Shown: one piece after another, positions 25,222-33,833 of the stretch | How the letters are laid out: the number at the start of each line of letters is the position of its first letter | Numbering within the stretch: position 1 is the stretch's first letter | Source of the DNA: Spongiivirga sp046524175 | Lineage (GTDB): Bacteria > Bacteroidota > Bacteroidia > Flavobacteriales > Flavobacteriaceae | Direction of reading: 5' to 3' | DNA length: 64,000 bases | Assembly (NCBI RefSeq): GCF_046524175.1 | Contig: NZ_JBEFZF010000010.1 | Location: forward strand, 43,753 to 107,752 | Position numbers and translations under genes: made by a program | The notes under the pieces: model-generated | What the model was told of the DNA's origin: nothing | Databases searched by the model: none | The model's input: the letters and a program-made list of their open reading frames with translations, nothing else

Positions 25222-26136
25222 TTATGACTTAATTGCTGCTTTAATCTCCTCCATCAATTCGGCTCCACCATCTTCTAGAATCTTCATAGCGCATATTCTA
25301 CCAGCATCTTTCGCTAAGGCAAATGGAAATTGTTTTTCGATACTCACCTTTCGCTTACCATCTAAAGAAATAAGTTCACCAACGAAATTTAATTTGTCTC
25401 CGTTATTAGTTGCCAAAGCACCAATAGGTGCTGTACAACCCCCTTCAAGTACGCTTAAAAACTGACGCTCTACATGGGTACATACCTCCGTAATGCGGTG
25501 ATTTATTTTGGATAATGCTTCTTGTGATTCAAGATCGTCAGAACGGTGTGCAACCATAATTGCTCCTTGCGCCGGGGCAGGAACCATCCAATCTAAGACA
25601 ATGTGGTTATCAGGCTTTTTATCAATCCGTTCTAAGCCAGCCGAAGCAAAAATAGCACCGTTCCAATCATTATCTTCAAGTTTTTGAAGACGGGTATTCA
25701 CATTTCCTCTAAGATCGACTACCTTATGTTTTGGATATTTATTTAGCCACTGTGCTTTACGTCGTAAGCTACCTGTTGCAATAGTCCCTTCTCTTTCTAA
25801 GAAATCGATGCCTTTATGAACCAAAATATCAGTGGTTGCTGCTCGATGTAAGACCGCTCCTTGTGAAATATTATTTGGTAGTTGAGTTGGTACATCTTTC
25901 ATACTATGTACCGCAACATCAATCTTATTGTTTATTAAAGCAACGTCCAGAGTTTTTGTGAAAATACCTGTAATTCCCATTTCATATAAGGGCTGTTCAA
26001 GGTTTTGATCACCATCAGAAGTTAGAGGAACAACTTCGGTTTGATACCCTGCGTGTTCTATTATATTTTTTACGAAACGTGCTTGCCACAAGGCTAGTTG
26101 ACTATCGCGAGTGCCAATTCTAATCAATTTACTCAT
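25222..26136 (-). CDS. hemC: Hydroxymethylbilane synthase (porphobilinogen deaminase)
   Basis: Polymerises four porphobilinogens on a dipyrromethane cofactor bound to Cys234 in LEGGCTAPIGA. Other motifs are IGTRDSQLALWQA at the N-terminus, AVHSMKDVPT (Lys80/Asp81, catalytic Asp) and TGSLRRKAQW (substrate-binding arginines) with RGNVNTRL. It is 304 residues long and complete. It is 2 bp downstream of hemA and surely co-transcribed with it. Confidence 0.98.
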   Translation of the reverse strand: MSKLIRIGTRDSQLALWQARFVKNIIEHAGYQTEVVPLTSDGDQNLEQPLYEMGITGIFTKTLDVALINNKIDVAVHSMKDVPTQLPNNISQGAVLHRAATTDILVHKGIDFLEREGTIATGSLRRKAQWLNKYPKHKVVDLRGNVNTRLQKLEDNDWNGAIFASAGLERIDKKPDNHIVLDWMVPAPAQGAIMVAHRSDDLESQEALSKINHRITEVCTHVERQFLSVLEGGCTAPIGALATNNGDKLNFVGELISLDGKRKVSIEKQFPFALAKDAGRICAMKILEDGGAELMEEIKAAIKS

Positions 26137-26138
26137 TA

Positions 26139-27389
26139 CTAATTGGCTTTGTCAAGATTAAAAACTTGCTTAATTATCTCGATGCTGTCATCAGTCTCAA
26201 AAGCATCATCTTTTAAATGACTAGCAAAATGATTTGTTATTTTTTGAATAAGCTTGTCACCAAAAGCATCGGCATGTTCTGCATTAAAGTCTTTTACCTT
26301 TTTCTTTTGTGTGCGCAGCTCGGTTGTTTTTAGCTCTTGCAGTTTATTTCTTAGTGCTTTAATGGTCGGTGCAAACTTTCGTGTTTCTAACCATTCGTTA
26401 AACTCTTGTTCTATCTCGGCGATAATTTCTTTTGCGAGCGGAATTTCAGCCCTACGATTGTTAAGTGTCTGGTTTGTTATTTGGGAAAGGTCATCAAGAT
26501 GCACCAATTTCACATTGGGCAGTTCAGTTACCTTAGCATCCACATTTTTAGGCACCGACAAATCAAGAATCAACAAATTTTTATCCGGATTAATCATTTC
26601 CTTATATACGGTGGGTTGTTGGGCTCCGGTTGCCACCACCAAAATATCGCTTGATCGTATTTCATCACCAAGGGACTCAAAATCTTTCACAATCAAATTA
26701 AATTTGCCTGCAACCTGTTCTGCTAACGAACGAGTTCTATTAATGAGCGTAATGTGTTCATTCTTGGTGTGCTTCACTAAATTTTCGCAAGTATTACGCC
26801 CTATTTTCCCTGTACCGAACAATAGAATGTTCTTATCAGAAACATTGGGCACCATACTTAGTATATATTGTACAGATGCAAATGATACCGAAGTTGCACC
26901 ACTACTAATTTTGGTTTCTGTCTTTATTCGCTTACTTGCTTGAATTACACTATTAAAAAGACGCTCAAAATATGCATTGGTTAAATAATGTTCTTTTGAA
27001 AGCCTAAAGCTCTTTTTTAATTGACCAATAATTTCAAAATCTCCTAAAATCTGACTGTCTAAACCCGTACCTACATGAAAAAGGTGACTTACAGCCTCTT
27101 TATTTTTAAGAACAAATGCCACTTTTTCAAATTCCTCTACGGTACCTGTAGTTACCTCACACAAAAGTTTAATCAACTGAAAGGGATGCTGCGCAAACCC
27201 GTATAACTCGGTCCGGTTACAGGTAGATACCACCACAAGACTTTCAACCTCAGCTTCTTTTGCAAGTAGCAGTAGTTTGTTAATGCCTTCTTCATTTAAA
27301 CTAAAATAACCGCGCACATCTGCATCGGCCTTTTTATAGTTTAATCCAATAGCATAAAAGCTAGATTGCTTTGAATGAGTGATTTGCAA
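26139..27389 (-). CDS. hemA: Glutamyl-tRNA reductase
   Basis: Reduces glutamyl-tRNA to glutamate-1-semialdehyde, the first committed step of the C5 haem pathway. The catalytic Cys57 lies in VVVSTCNRTELYG; GTGLDSQILGDFEIIGQLK and the NADPH-binding GTGKIGRNTCENL follow, and the C-terminal dimerisation helices end at 416. The annotated start is a TTG at 27389 since no in-frame ATG precedes the conserved FYAIGLNYKKA segment. A -7 box TATTTTTG lies at 27420-27413 on the minus strand. It is divergent from the AraC-type regulator across 200 bp. Confidence 0.97.
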   Translation of the reverse strand: MQITHSKQSSFYAIGLNYKKADADVRGYFSLNEEGINKLLLLAKEAEVESLVVVSTCNRTELYGFAQHPFQLIKLLCEVTTGTVEEFEKVAFVLKNKEAVSHLFHVGTGLDSQILGDFEIIGQLKKSFRLSKEHYLTNAYFERLFNSVIQASKRIKTETKISSGATSVSFASVQYILSMVPNVSDKNILLFGTGKIGRNTCENLVKHTKNEHITLINRTRSLAEQVAGKFNLIVKDFESLGDEIRSSDILVVATGAQQPTVYKEMINPDKNLLILDLSVPKNVDAKVTELPNVKLVHLDDLSQITNQTLNNRRAEIPLAKEIIAEIEQEFNEWLETRKFAPTIKALRNKLQELKTTELRTQKKKVKDFNAEHADAFGDKLIQKITNHFASHLKDDAFETDDSIEIIKQVFNLDKAN

Positions 27390-27412
27390 TTTTTAAGTTA
27401 ATTTAACGGCTA

Positions 27413-27420
27413 CAAAAATA
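27413..27420 (-). promoter_or_regulatory. -7 box TATTTTTG for hemA
   Basis: TAnnTTTG match on the minus strand, 23 bp before the TTG start of hemA. No good -33 element at standard spacing, so this is a candidate only. Confidence 0.4.
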
Positions 27421-27554
27421 TCCGTAGCAATGATAAAAAAATAACGCTAGAAGTACTTTTAATACCGCTGCAAGAAATTCCTGTCTAAAAAGTGATAAAA
27501 ACCGGAAAAACGCCCTAAATTTATAGGGTTGAACACCGATTAATAATTTTATTG

Positions 27555-27571
27555 TTTGGAATCATTCTAAA
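27555..27571. promoter_or_regulatory. Iron-box-like palindrome before the AraC-type gene
   Basis: The 17-bp sequence TTTGGAATCATTCTAAA is a near-perfect palindrome around C27563 (one mismatch in eight pairs, with pairing continuing to 27574). It ends 18 bp before the ATG at 27590. Palindromes of the GAATnATTC type resemble Fur-family operators; whether Fur or the AraC-type protein binds here is inference. Confidence 0.5.
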
Positions 27572-27589
27572 TAAATCATTGCTTTTTAT

Positions 27590-28477
27590 ATGGAAATAGC
27601 GTTAAAAAATGTCGCTAAAAGAGCTGAAAACGAAACCTTGATTGATGAAGGGTTTTATTTGCTAGTGCACAACAATACAAAGAAACAGGCTCAAAAACTT
27701 ATTCGAGAAGTTGACAGCAGCTATATCCAGTTTCATTTTTGTTTAAAAGGAAGCTGTGGTTTCGTTTTTAATAACGGGCGCTACGTGATTGATCTTAAAA
27801 GTGAACATTCCCTATTATTATATAATCCACAACGTGATCTTCCCTTAAATGTTGATATAGGTCCGAAAAGTGTATTGGTCTCTTTGATCATGTCCATTAA
27901 AAAGCTGCATCAATTATTCTCTCAAGAAGCGGGCTATATTACTTTCTTAAGTGATGAAAATAGGGATAAAAAATACTACCAAGATGGACTTATAAAACCT
28001 GCAATGCTAATGGTGTTGAACCAAGTAGTGGGATTTAATTTAAACCAAAGCATTAAAAAACTCTACTACAAAGGCAAAGCTTATGAGTTACTCAGTTTGT
28101 TTTTTAATCGATCAGATGAATCGGCTATCGAAGCTTGCCCTTTTTTAGTTGATGAAGAAAACGTGATCAAAATTAGAAAAGCCAAGGATATTGTGATTTC
28201 CAGAATGGCAGAACCTCCAGGGTTGCAAGAATTAGCTAATGAAATTGGACTTAGCTTAAAAAAGTTAAAAGAAGGTTTTAAACAAATATATGGTGACTCG
28301 GTCTACAGCTTTTTATTTGATTACAAAATGGAATATGCTCGTAAAATGTTAGAAACTGGTGAGCACAACGTGAATGAAGTTGGCCTAAAAATTGGGTATA
28401 GTACGGCAAGTCATTTTATAGCAGGTTTCAAGAAAAAATATGGTACTACTCCCAAGAAGTACTTGATGTCTCTTTAA
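27590..28477 (+). CDS. AraC/XylS family regulator next to the hem genes, 295 aa
   Basis: A divergent N-terminal sensing half (residues 1-185) precedes two AraC helix-turn-helix motifs at about 205-295: LQELANEIGLSLKKLKEGFKQIYG and VNEVGLKIGYSTASHFIAGFKKKYG, ending TTPKKYL. The C-terminal part resembles PchR-like regulators of siderophore genes. The gene is divergent from hemA with 200 bp between them, and an iron-box-like palindrome lies 18 bp before its ATG. A role in tuning haem synthesis to iron or haem is a reasonable inference. Confidence 0.93.
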   Translation: MEIALKNVAKRAENETLIDEGFYLLVHNNTKKQAQKLIREVDSSYIQFHFCLKGSCGFVFNNGRYVIDLKSEHSLLLYNPQRDLPLNVDIGPKSVLVSLIMSIKKLHQLFSQEAGYITFLSDENRDKKYYQDGLIKPAMLMVLNQVVGFNLNQSIKKLYYKGKAYELLSLFFNRSDESAIEACPFLVDEENVIKIRKAKDIVISRMAEPPGLQELANEIGLSLKKLKEGFKQIYGDSVYSFLFDYKMEYARKMLETGEHNVNEVGLKIGYSTASHFIAGFKKKYGTTPKKYLMSL

Positions 28478-28547
28478 TGTAGTAAACTGTGTCCAGTAGC
28501 AATTTGCAATAGTTTAGGACTCAAGTCTAGTCTTTTTATTCTTGCAT

Positions 28548-29201
28548 CTATACAATCATCTCCGGCACTTCTCCCGCTACGATCAAGTTCCCCTCCGTCG
28601 CATTTTTAATTTCTTCTACAGAAACTCCAGGTGCACGCTCCAGTAATTTAAATCCTTTTTCAGTCACTTCTAGTACGGCAAGATTGGTCACTACTTTTTT
28701 GACACAGCCAACACCAGTTAAAGGTAAGCTGCATTTTTTTAGTAATTTGGATTCTCCTCTTTTATTAGTATGCATCATGGCCACAATAATATTTTCGGCA
28801 GAAGCTACAAGATCCATTGCACCACCCATACCTTTCACCATTTTACCTGGTATTTTCCAGTTAGCAATATCCCCATTTTCTGCAACTTCCATTGCACCCA
28901 AAATTGTTAAGTGCACATGTTGACCACGTATCATTCCAAAGCTAGTAGCAGAATCAAAGAAAGAAGCACCCGGAAGTGTCGTGATGGTTTGCTTTCCCGC
29001 ATTGATAATATCTGCATCTTCTTCTCCTTCAAACGGAAACGGTCCCATACCTAAAACGCCATTTTCACTTTGAAATTCAACTTCAATATCATCGCGAACA
29101 AAATTGGCTACCAAAGTCGGGATTCCAATTCCTAGGTTTACGTAATATCCATTTTTCACTTCTTGAGCGATTCGTTTTGCTATTCCGTTTTTGTCGAGCA
29201 T
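28548..29201 (-). CDS. scoB: 3-oxoacid CoA-transferase subunit B
   Basis: Beta-subunit of the SCOT-type CoA-transferase: Glu46 in QSENGVLGMGPFP is the catalytic residue that forms the glutamyl-CoA intermediate; GIGIPTLVANFV and GAMEVAENGDIANWKIPG are further family signatures. With subunit A it moves CoA between succinyl-CoA and acetoacetate. The length of 217 is normal. The subunit A gene is usually directly upstream, but here it lies 5.4 kb away at 34635-35333, separated by five unrelated genes. The gene directly upstream is a four-helix bundle protein (47 bp). Confidence 0.96.
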   Translation of the reverse strand: MLDKNGIAKRIAQEVKNGYYVNLGIGIPTLVANFVRDDIEVEFQSENGVLGMGPFPFEGEEDADIINAGKQTITTLPGASFFDSATSFGMIRGQHVHLTILGAMEVAENGDIANWKIPGKMVKGMGGAMDLVASAENIIVAMMHTNKRGESKLLKKCSLPLTGVGCVKKVVTNLAVLEVTEKGFKLLERAPGVSVEEIKNATEGNLIVAGEVPEMIV

Positions 29202-29248
29202 GATTAATGTACCAGTCTATTAATGAGTAAATGTAGCAATTATTCCAT

Positions 29249-29593
29249 TTAAAAGTTCTTTTTACTAGTCGATACAATTTTATACATTATCAACCCAAGC
29301 TCAGTCACTTTTTCTTTCAGTTCTTTTTTAAAAGGATATGAACTTGCTCTTTCACACAGTTCAAGCCAATACTTCGTTTCTTCCAGCTCTTTAAGAGCAA
29401 TTTTCATCTTATGAATGAAATCTTGCCTACTTTCTGCATTCTGAGCTTCATGTATATTGGCACCAATGCTAGTTCCAGATTTTAATAATTGCTTAGCAAT
29501 AACAAATTTTCTGTTCGATTCTAGTAATTCACAAAAATTGATAATGTCCAATGCGAAATCGACCGACTTCTCTACTACAACATTTTCTCTCAT
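29249..29593 (-). CDS. Four-helix bundle protein (23S rRNA IVS / S23 family), 114 aa
   Basis: Starts at the ATG at 29593 (MRENVVVEKS), which aligns with typical family N-termini; the frame can be read 10 codons further back. The motifs LLKSGTSIGANIHEAQNAESRQDFIHKMKIALKELEETKYWLELC (read in pieces) fit the family. It is more distant from the copy at 20342 than from the general family, so the two are not recent duplicates. It precedes scoB by 47 bp and belongs to the block that separates scoA from scoB. Function unknown. Confidence 0.9.
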   Translation of the reverse strand: MRENVVVEKSVDFALDIINFCELLESNRKFVIAKQLLKSGTSIGANIHEAQNAESRQDFIHKMKIALKELEETKYWLELCERASSYPFKKELKEKVTELGLIMYKIVSTSKKNF

Positions 29594-29701
29594 AAAAGCC
29601 CTATTAACAAAAAAGATAAGCAATTATTTGACTACTAAATCTGACTTTTTCAAATTATATCATTGATATATTAAGAAATTACTCCATTAGATCATTAGAA
29701 A

Positions 29702-29719
29702 ATACCTCAAACGAGGTAT
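29702..29719. promoter_or_regulatory. 18-bp palindromic operator, copy 1
   Basis: ATACCTC-AAAC-GAGGTAT, a perfect 7-bp inverted repeat, 46 bp before the ATG of the propeller/caspase-like gene. A second copy, identical at 15 of 18 positions when both are read in the direction of their genes, lies upstream of the PAS-LuxR gene at 33668. I infer a binding site of one of the two LuxR-type regulators. Confidence 0.65.
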
Positions 29720-29765
29720 ATGATTCCAAATGGTAGACTACTAATTTGGCAAAAAACAATATCAA

Positions 29766-31598
29766 ATGATTCGTTTTCTGCTCATATTCATCTGTTTAGG
29801 ATTTGGCAATCAGCTTTTAGCAAATAAAGAAAATGCAGAGTTGCTTACATTATACAATCGGTATAGCGGCAAGCTTAAGCATATGTATTTAGACAAAAAT
29901 GGAAGGCCAATTGGTACGCTAAAAGAATCATATTGGCGTACCAATATGTCGACTTTGCAAACAGAGCGTATCTATAATTATGGAAGCAAGGGCATTTCTT
30001 ATGTACTACTGAGTTCTAGAAGAAACTCAAAAAAAGTATGGATCTATTCCATCAACAAAAACAATGGAAATCTTGAAAAACAATGGGGTAGTGACAAGAA
30101 ATTCACCGACATACGATTATTTGTAGCAGATGGAAGGCAATATTTCTTTTTGTCTGAGCATAAAAAAGGAGGGCGCTATGCGATTTATTCCCCTGATTCA
30201 AGTAGTCCAAAACCTGACAAACTCATAACCAAAGGCTCGAAATGGAACGAATGGACCTATTTCGATTTTGTTACTCATGATGAGAAAACCTATATGGTGC
30301 GATATGATTATACTGATGGCCGGTTAATCATTAATGAAATGCGATCGAACGGAAAAATTGGGAAACAGGTTAAAAACACAAAAATTGATAAAAGCTGGAC
30401 CAGTTTTGTGTTTTACAAAGCTGATAAAAAAACCTATCTCATGCGCCTTGACCGAAACTCTGGTCGCATGGTAGTCAATCGGATTGGGAAAAATCTTCAA
30501 TTTGGTAAAAAAATTCAAGAATCTAAATTATCCAAAGGGTGGCATCACACGGCCTATGCACAAAAAGGCTATGATGATCGACACATTATTTTCGTGAATC
30601 GCCGCGATGATCGAGCCGTCGTTCGAAAAGTTCTGGACAACGGAAAATTAGGTGATGTTACGTATAACAGTAAAAATTGGGAAAAAGGGTGGACCCATAT
30701 TTCGGCATTAACCCATTGGGGTCAGGAAGCCAATTTAAAATCAAATAAACCTCAACGAAAAACAGGAAAAAATAGTGGGCCAAAAGCCAAAAAAAGCGCT
30801 TCGTTAATCGTTTTTTACAATGAAGACAAACCCATTTGGCAGTTTTTTCAAACCATTCAAGTTCAAGAGGAGTATGCCATTAAAAATTATGACAAATCGA
30901 TTCTACTTACCAACAAAAAGTATCGAGCAAAACCCAAACCGACAAAAAAAGATAAAGCAACCGAAGCTAATTTTTTCAAGTATTTAACTGAACTGGCGGA
31001 CGACGGATACTACATCGATATTTATGTCATCACCCATGGAAGTCGATCGGGCATTAGCCTAAAAAAAGTAAAGAAGGACGATGCCAAAAACGACGGACTG
31101 GTCACCGCTAAAGAAGTGTTTAATCGCTTAGGTCCTATTTATGGTAAAGGGCGATTTCCTATTCGGTCGGTTTTTATGTTAAATTGTTGGGGCGGATCAT
31201 CCCTCGGGCAAGCATTTATAGATGTTGGTGCCAAATCGGTCTGTGGATCACGCTATCTTAATTACCTCTTTTCCCGTTTTACTCCTTTCGCCAAGGCTTG
31301 GCAAAATGGTGAAACTTTTGACAACGCTCTTGATGCCTCCCACCAAAACGACAATCGTGATAAAAATTTAGTAGCAGCAGGTTCTGCCCAAAAGAAAAAG
31401 TATTGGAAAAAGTGTAAAGGTTACATCGATGTGCTAAAGGACAAAGGTTCTTGTGTTCGAGATTACTATCAATCTATGGGCACTTGGAGAGGCGAATGGC
31501 TATATGATTTAAATGGCGAAGAAAACATGGAGTTTTCGTCTGATTTTTTCATGCTGGGCGATCCTAATATGACTAAGTATAAAAAACCAACTTGGTAA
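29766..31598 (+). CDS. Secreted propeller-like protein with caspase/gingipain-like C-terminal domain, 610 aa
   Basis: A signal peptide spans residues 1-19. Residues about 30-330 hold repeats of roughly 45-50 residues with the pattern KTYLMRLDRNSGRMVVNRI and a closing W-T/W-H, typical of beta-propeller blades. A basic linker (about 330-350) leads to a C-terminal domain with YVITHGSRSG (His424) and FMLNCWGGSSLG (Cys474), 50 residues apart, and near the end FFMLGDPNMTKYKK. An HG box, a hydrophobic strand before N-C, and a late 'LGDP' are hallmarks of peptidase clan CD (caspases, gingipains C25, clostripain). No type IX sorting domain is seen. The fold call is my own inference. Confidence 0.72.
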   Translation: MIRFLLIFICLGFGNQLLANKENAELLTLYNRYSGKLKHMYLDKNGRPIGTLKESYWRTNMSTLQTERIYNYGSKGISYVLLSSRRNSKKVWIYSINKNNGNLEKQWGSDKKFTDIRLFVADGRQYFFLSEHKKGGRYAIYSPDSSSPKPDKLITKGSKWNEWTYFDFVTHDEKTYMVRYDYTDGRLIINEMRSNGKIGKQVKNTKIDKSWTSFVFYKADKKTYLMRLDRNSGRMVVNRIGKNLQFGKKIQESKLSKGWHHTAYAQKGYDDRHIIFVNRRDDRAVVRKVLDNGKLGDVTYNSKNWEKGWTHISALTHWGQEANLKSNKPQRKTGKNSGPKAKKSASLIVFYNEDKPIWQFFQTIQVQEEYAIKNYDKSILLTNKKYRAKPKPTKKDKATEANFFKYLTELADDGYYIDIYVITHGSRSGISLKKVKKDDAKNDGLVTAKEVFNRLGPIYGKGRFPIRSVFMLNCWGGSSLGQAFIDVGAKSVCGSRYLNYLFSRFTPFAKAWQNGETFDNALDASHQNDNRDKNLVAAGSAQKKKYWKKCKGYIDVLKDKGSCVRDYYQSMGTWRGEWLYDLNGEENMEFSSDFFMLGDPNMTKYKKPTW

Positions 31599-31608
31599 AT
31601 TATAAACT

Positions 31609-32853
31609 ATGGAAAAGAAACGACCAATCTGGCTACTTTTTATTGTCACAGCGCTTTTTATTGTGGCAGCCTGTGAAAAGAATGATCCTTCCGATCAATT
31701 TTGTGATGATTCCCTACAATTTGATATTGATGAATTTGTCGAAGGTGTAATAAGTGATATGGAAAGCCAAAACATTTCGGGATATCAATTTGTTGTAAAT
31801 AACGATGGAACGTTATATCATTCGAATGCCTTCGGACTTGCAAGGCATGAAAATGACCCTAATGGTCCGATTGACATGACGGTAAACACTCGACTAAATG
31901 TCGCGTCGGTCTCTAAATTTATTGGTGCTATCGCCTTGATGATCGCTATGGAAGAAAGAAATGTAAGTCTTGAATTTAATGTTGTAAACTACCTGCCTGA
32001 AAGTTGGAGAGATACCATTCACCCTGATTTTAGAGATGTAGATTCGCCTCATTATCTCACGTTTAAGAAGTTATTACGCATGGAATCATCAATCGATTTT
32101 ATTGGTAGTACACCGCGACCGGGCGACATGTTATCTGAAGCAGATATGTTGACGAGCCTTATCCGTCCACCTAATGCAAATCGAGATGGCCTGTATCAAA
32201 ATGCTAATTTTACGTTGATTCGTGTACTTATAGGCGAATTCTTTTTTCAACTAGATGAGAACAATGAAGATTATGATACGATATGTACTGATGCTTATTT
32301 TAAGTTTTTAGAAGAACGGATTTTTAAACCGCTTAATATAAACCCTCCTGACACCGCAGATGAAATAAACGATTATTATGACTCGCCAACATACGCGATG
32401 GCATATCAATGGCCTTTTAATGAAAGTTTTCAAGATCCCGCCGATGGTTCTCTTGGATGGCTTCATACAAGTGACCCGTATTTAAATGGTGGATCTGGTG
32501 GTTTAGTACTTTCTTCCATGGATTTGGCGACAATACTGGCTTTTTTCAAGAATGATCCTCAAGAAAGACTCATTTCGAATACACAACGTGACAAAATTAT
32601 AGCTGGCGAATTGGGACTTTTTGAAAGTACTTTGGATGGAACCTATGGTGTTTACTTAAGTAAAGGTGGTACCAGAGGCCCAGACGGACGAACAGCAAAT
32701 GGTAATTGCTGTGATCGAGCGGTAAGATCAAGAATAATGATGTTTCCTAACGGAGTGGAAGCCGTTTTATTAACTAATTCTAATCATACCTCCTTGGGGA
32801 CAGTCCTGCGATCTAACTTTGATTCCGCTTGGAAAAGTGGTTGTAATCCTTAA
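31609..32853 (+). CDS. Lipoprotein serine hydrolase of the class C beta-lactamase family, 414 aa
   Basis: Signal peptide with lipobox V-A-A-C (Cys22). The serine-hydrolase motifs are S-V-S-K at 100-103 (nucleophile Ser100), Y-Q-N at 196-198 and a glycine-rich NGGSGGLVLSSMDLA segment near 305-320. Such 'beta-lactamase-related' proteins include peptidases and esterases; few are true beta-lactamases. It starts 10 bp after the caspase-like gene, so the two form an operon, and it converges on the first PAS-LuxR gene with a 4-bp overlap. Several extra cysteines (CDRAV, NGNCC) suggest disulfides. Substrate unknown. Confidence 0.9.
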   Translation: MEKKRPIWLLFIVTALFIVAACEKNDPSDQFCDDSLQFDIDEFVEGVISDMESQNISGYQFVVNNDGTLYHSNAFGLARHENDPNGPIDMTVNTRLNVASVSKFIGAIALMIAMEERNVSLEFNVVNYLPESWRDTIHPDFRDVDSPHYLTFKKLLRMESSIDFIGSTPRPGDMLSEADMLTSLIRPPNANRDGLYQNANFTLIRVLIGEFFFQLDENNEDYDTICTDAYFKFLEERIFKPLNINPPDTADEINDYYDSPTYAMAYQWPFNESFQDPADGSLGWLHTSDPYLNGGSGGLVLSSMDLATILAFFKNDPQERLISNTQRDKIIAGELGLFESTLDGTYGVYLSKGGTRGPDGRTANGNCCDRAVRSRIMMFPNGVEAVLLTNSNHTSLGTVLRSNFDSAWKSGCNP

Positions 32854-33668
32854 TGATTATTAATCAAGCGAACTAAGTCTAACACTGAAGAACAGCCTAA
32901 TTTTTTAAAAATGTTTTTCCGATGTGTTCGTACGGTATGATAACTAATAAATAATTTGTCAGCTATTTGTTGATTTGAAAAGCCTAAAGAAATAAGTTCA
33001 ACAATTTCTCGTTCTCTAGCCGAAAGCACGTTTAGCGTAACATCTAAAGGTATTCGCTTTTTCTTTTTCGGATACACTATCTCATTTAATCTCCGGTTGT
33101 AGATATAATACCGAAACTTATTATCACATTTAATATGATCAATATTTATTTGTAGTGTAACTATTGCAAAAATACTCCCGTCATCATTTACTAAATGTCT
33201 TATAATTTGCTGTAATATCCATCGCTTTGACCCTTTTTCTCGATAGGCGTATTCTCGATTCACAATCAAGTCTGCATAGCTTTCAGTTGGGATTTTTTTA
33301 AGAAATTGCCGTTCGTGATAAGTCGATTTTATAAGGTAAGGGATGTTGTCATAAGCCAATCTGCTGAATAGGTACTTAATTCCTTTATTAAAATAATGTT
33401 CTTTAGGAATTCCACTGATTTTTTCAATATCATCGTCAACATATAAAAATCGTTGTTCCTCAATATCAAAAACAGTAAGTGCACAAGGACCGATACCATT
33501 TGCATAACTTTTAAAGGCCGGTATTTGCTGGGAAACGATCTGCTGCTTGATTGATTGTAGGGTACTAGTCGACATATATTCATAGGTAGAAGCAAGCTGT
33601 GCAAAGCCTTGTTCTAAATCAACAATCTCGACTTTTTCTAAGGGGTCCTTATTCAATTCGTTTTTCAT
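32850..33668 (-). CDS. PAS-LuxR family transcriptional regulator, 272 aa
   Basis: The N-terminal 180 residues hold a PAS-like sensor (LTVFDIEEQRFLYVDDDIEKISG ... VTLQINIDHI). The C-terminal 60 residues are a LuxR/GerE helix-turn-helix: LSAREREIVELISLGFSNQQIADKL and SYHTVRTHRKNIFKKLGC. There is no receiver or phosphoacceptor domain. It is about half identical in layout and motif to the next gene upstream (33834), with which it forms a tandem pair. The operator copy 33739-33756 lies 70 bp before its start, and its end overlaps the serine hydrolase gene by 4 bp. Confidence 0.93.
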   Translation of the reverse strand: MKNELNKDPLEKVEIVDLEQGFAQLASTYEYMSTSTLQSIKQQIVSQQIPAFKSYANGIGPCALTVFDIEEQRFLYVDDDIEKISGIPKEHYFNKGIKYLFSRLAYDNIPYLIKSTYHERQFLKKIPTESYADLIVNREYAYREKGSKRWILQQIIRHLVNDDGSIFAIVTLQINIDHIKCDNKFRYYIYNRRLNEIVYPKKKKRIPLDVTLNVLSAREREIVELISLGFSNQQIADKLFISYHTVRTHRKNIFKKLGCSSVLDLVRLINNH

Positions 33669-33738
33669 AGATCATTCTTTAAAAAAGGAACAGGTTGATA
33701 GATCAACTCGAAAATTAGCACATTAAATTATCTAAAAA

Positions 33739-33756
33739 ATACCGCATTTGGGGTAT
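33739..33756. promoter_or_regulatory. 18-bp palindromic operator, copy 2
   Basis: ATACCGCATTTGGGGTAT on the plus strand; read in the direction of the downstream LuxR-type gene it is ATACCCCAAATGCGGTAT, matching copy 1 at 15 of 18 positions with the same AAATACC left flank. It lies 70 bp before the start at 33668. An unrelated inverted repeat, GTTGAT-AG-ATCAAC, lies at 33694-33707 between it and the gene. Confidence 0.62.
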
Positions 33757-33833
33757 TTCATCTTATTGGAATTTCGATCCTTTTTTAATAATACAATAAC
33801 ATTAATTACAATAGTCGTGATCCCTATTATTTA

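Noticed and set aside
26254..26943. 229-codon open frame on the plus strand
   Set aside because: It is antisense to hemA, whose motifs and position are certain; the frame has no recognisable domain and is a shadow.
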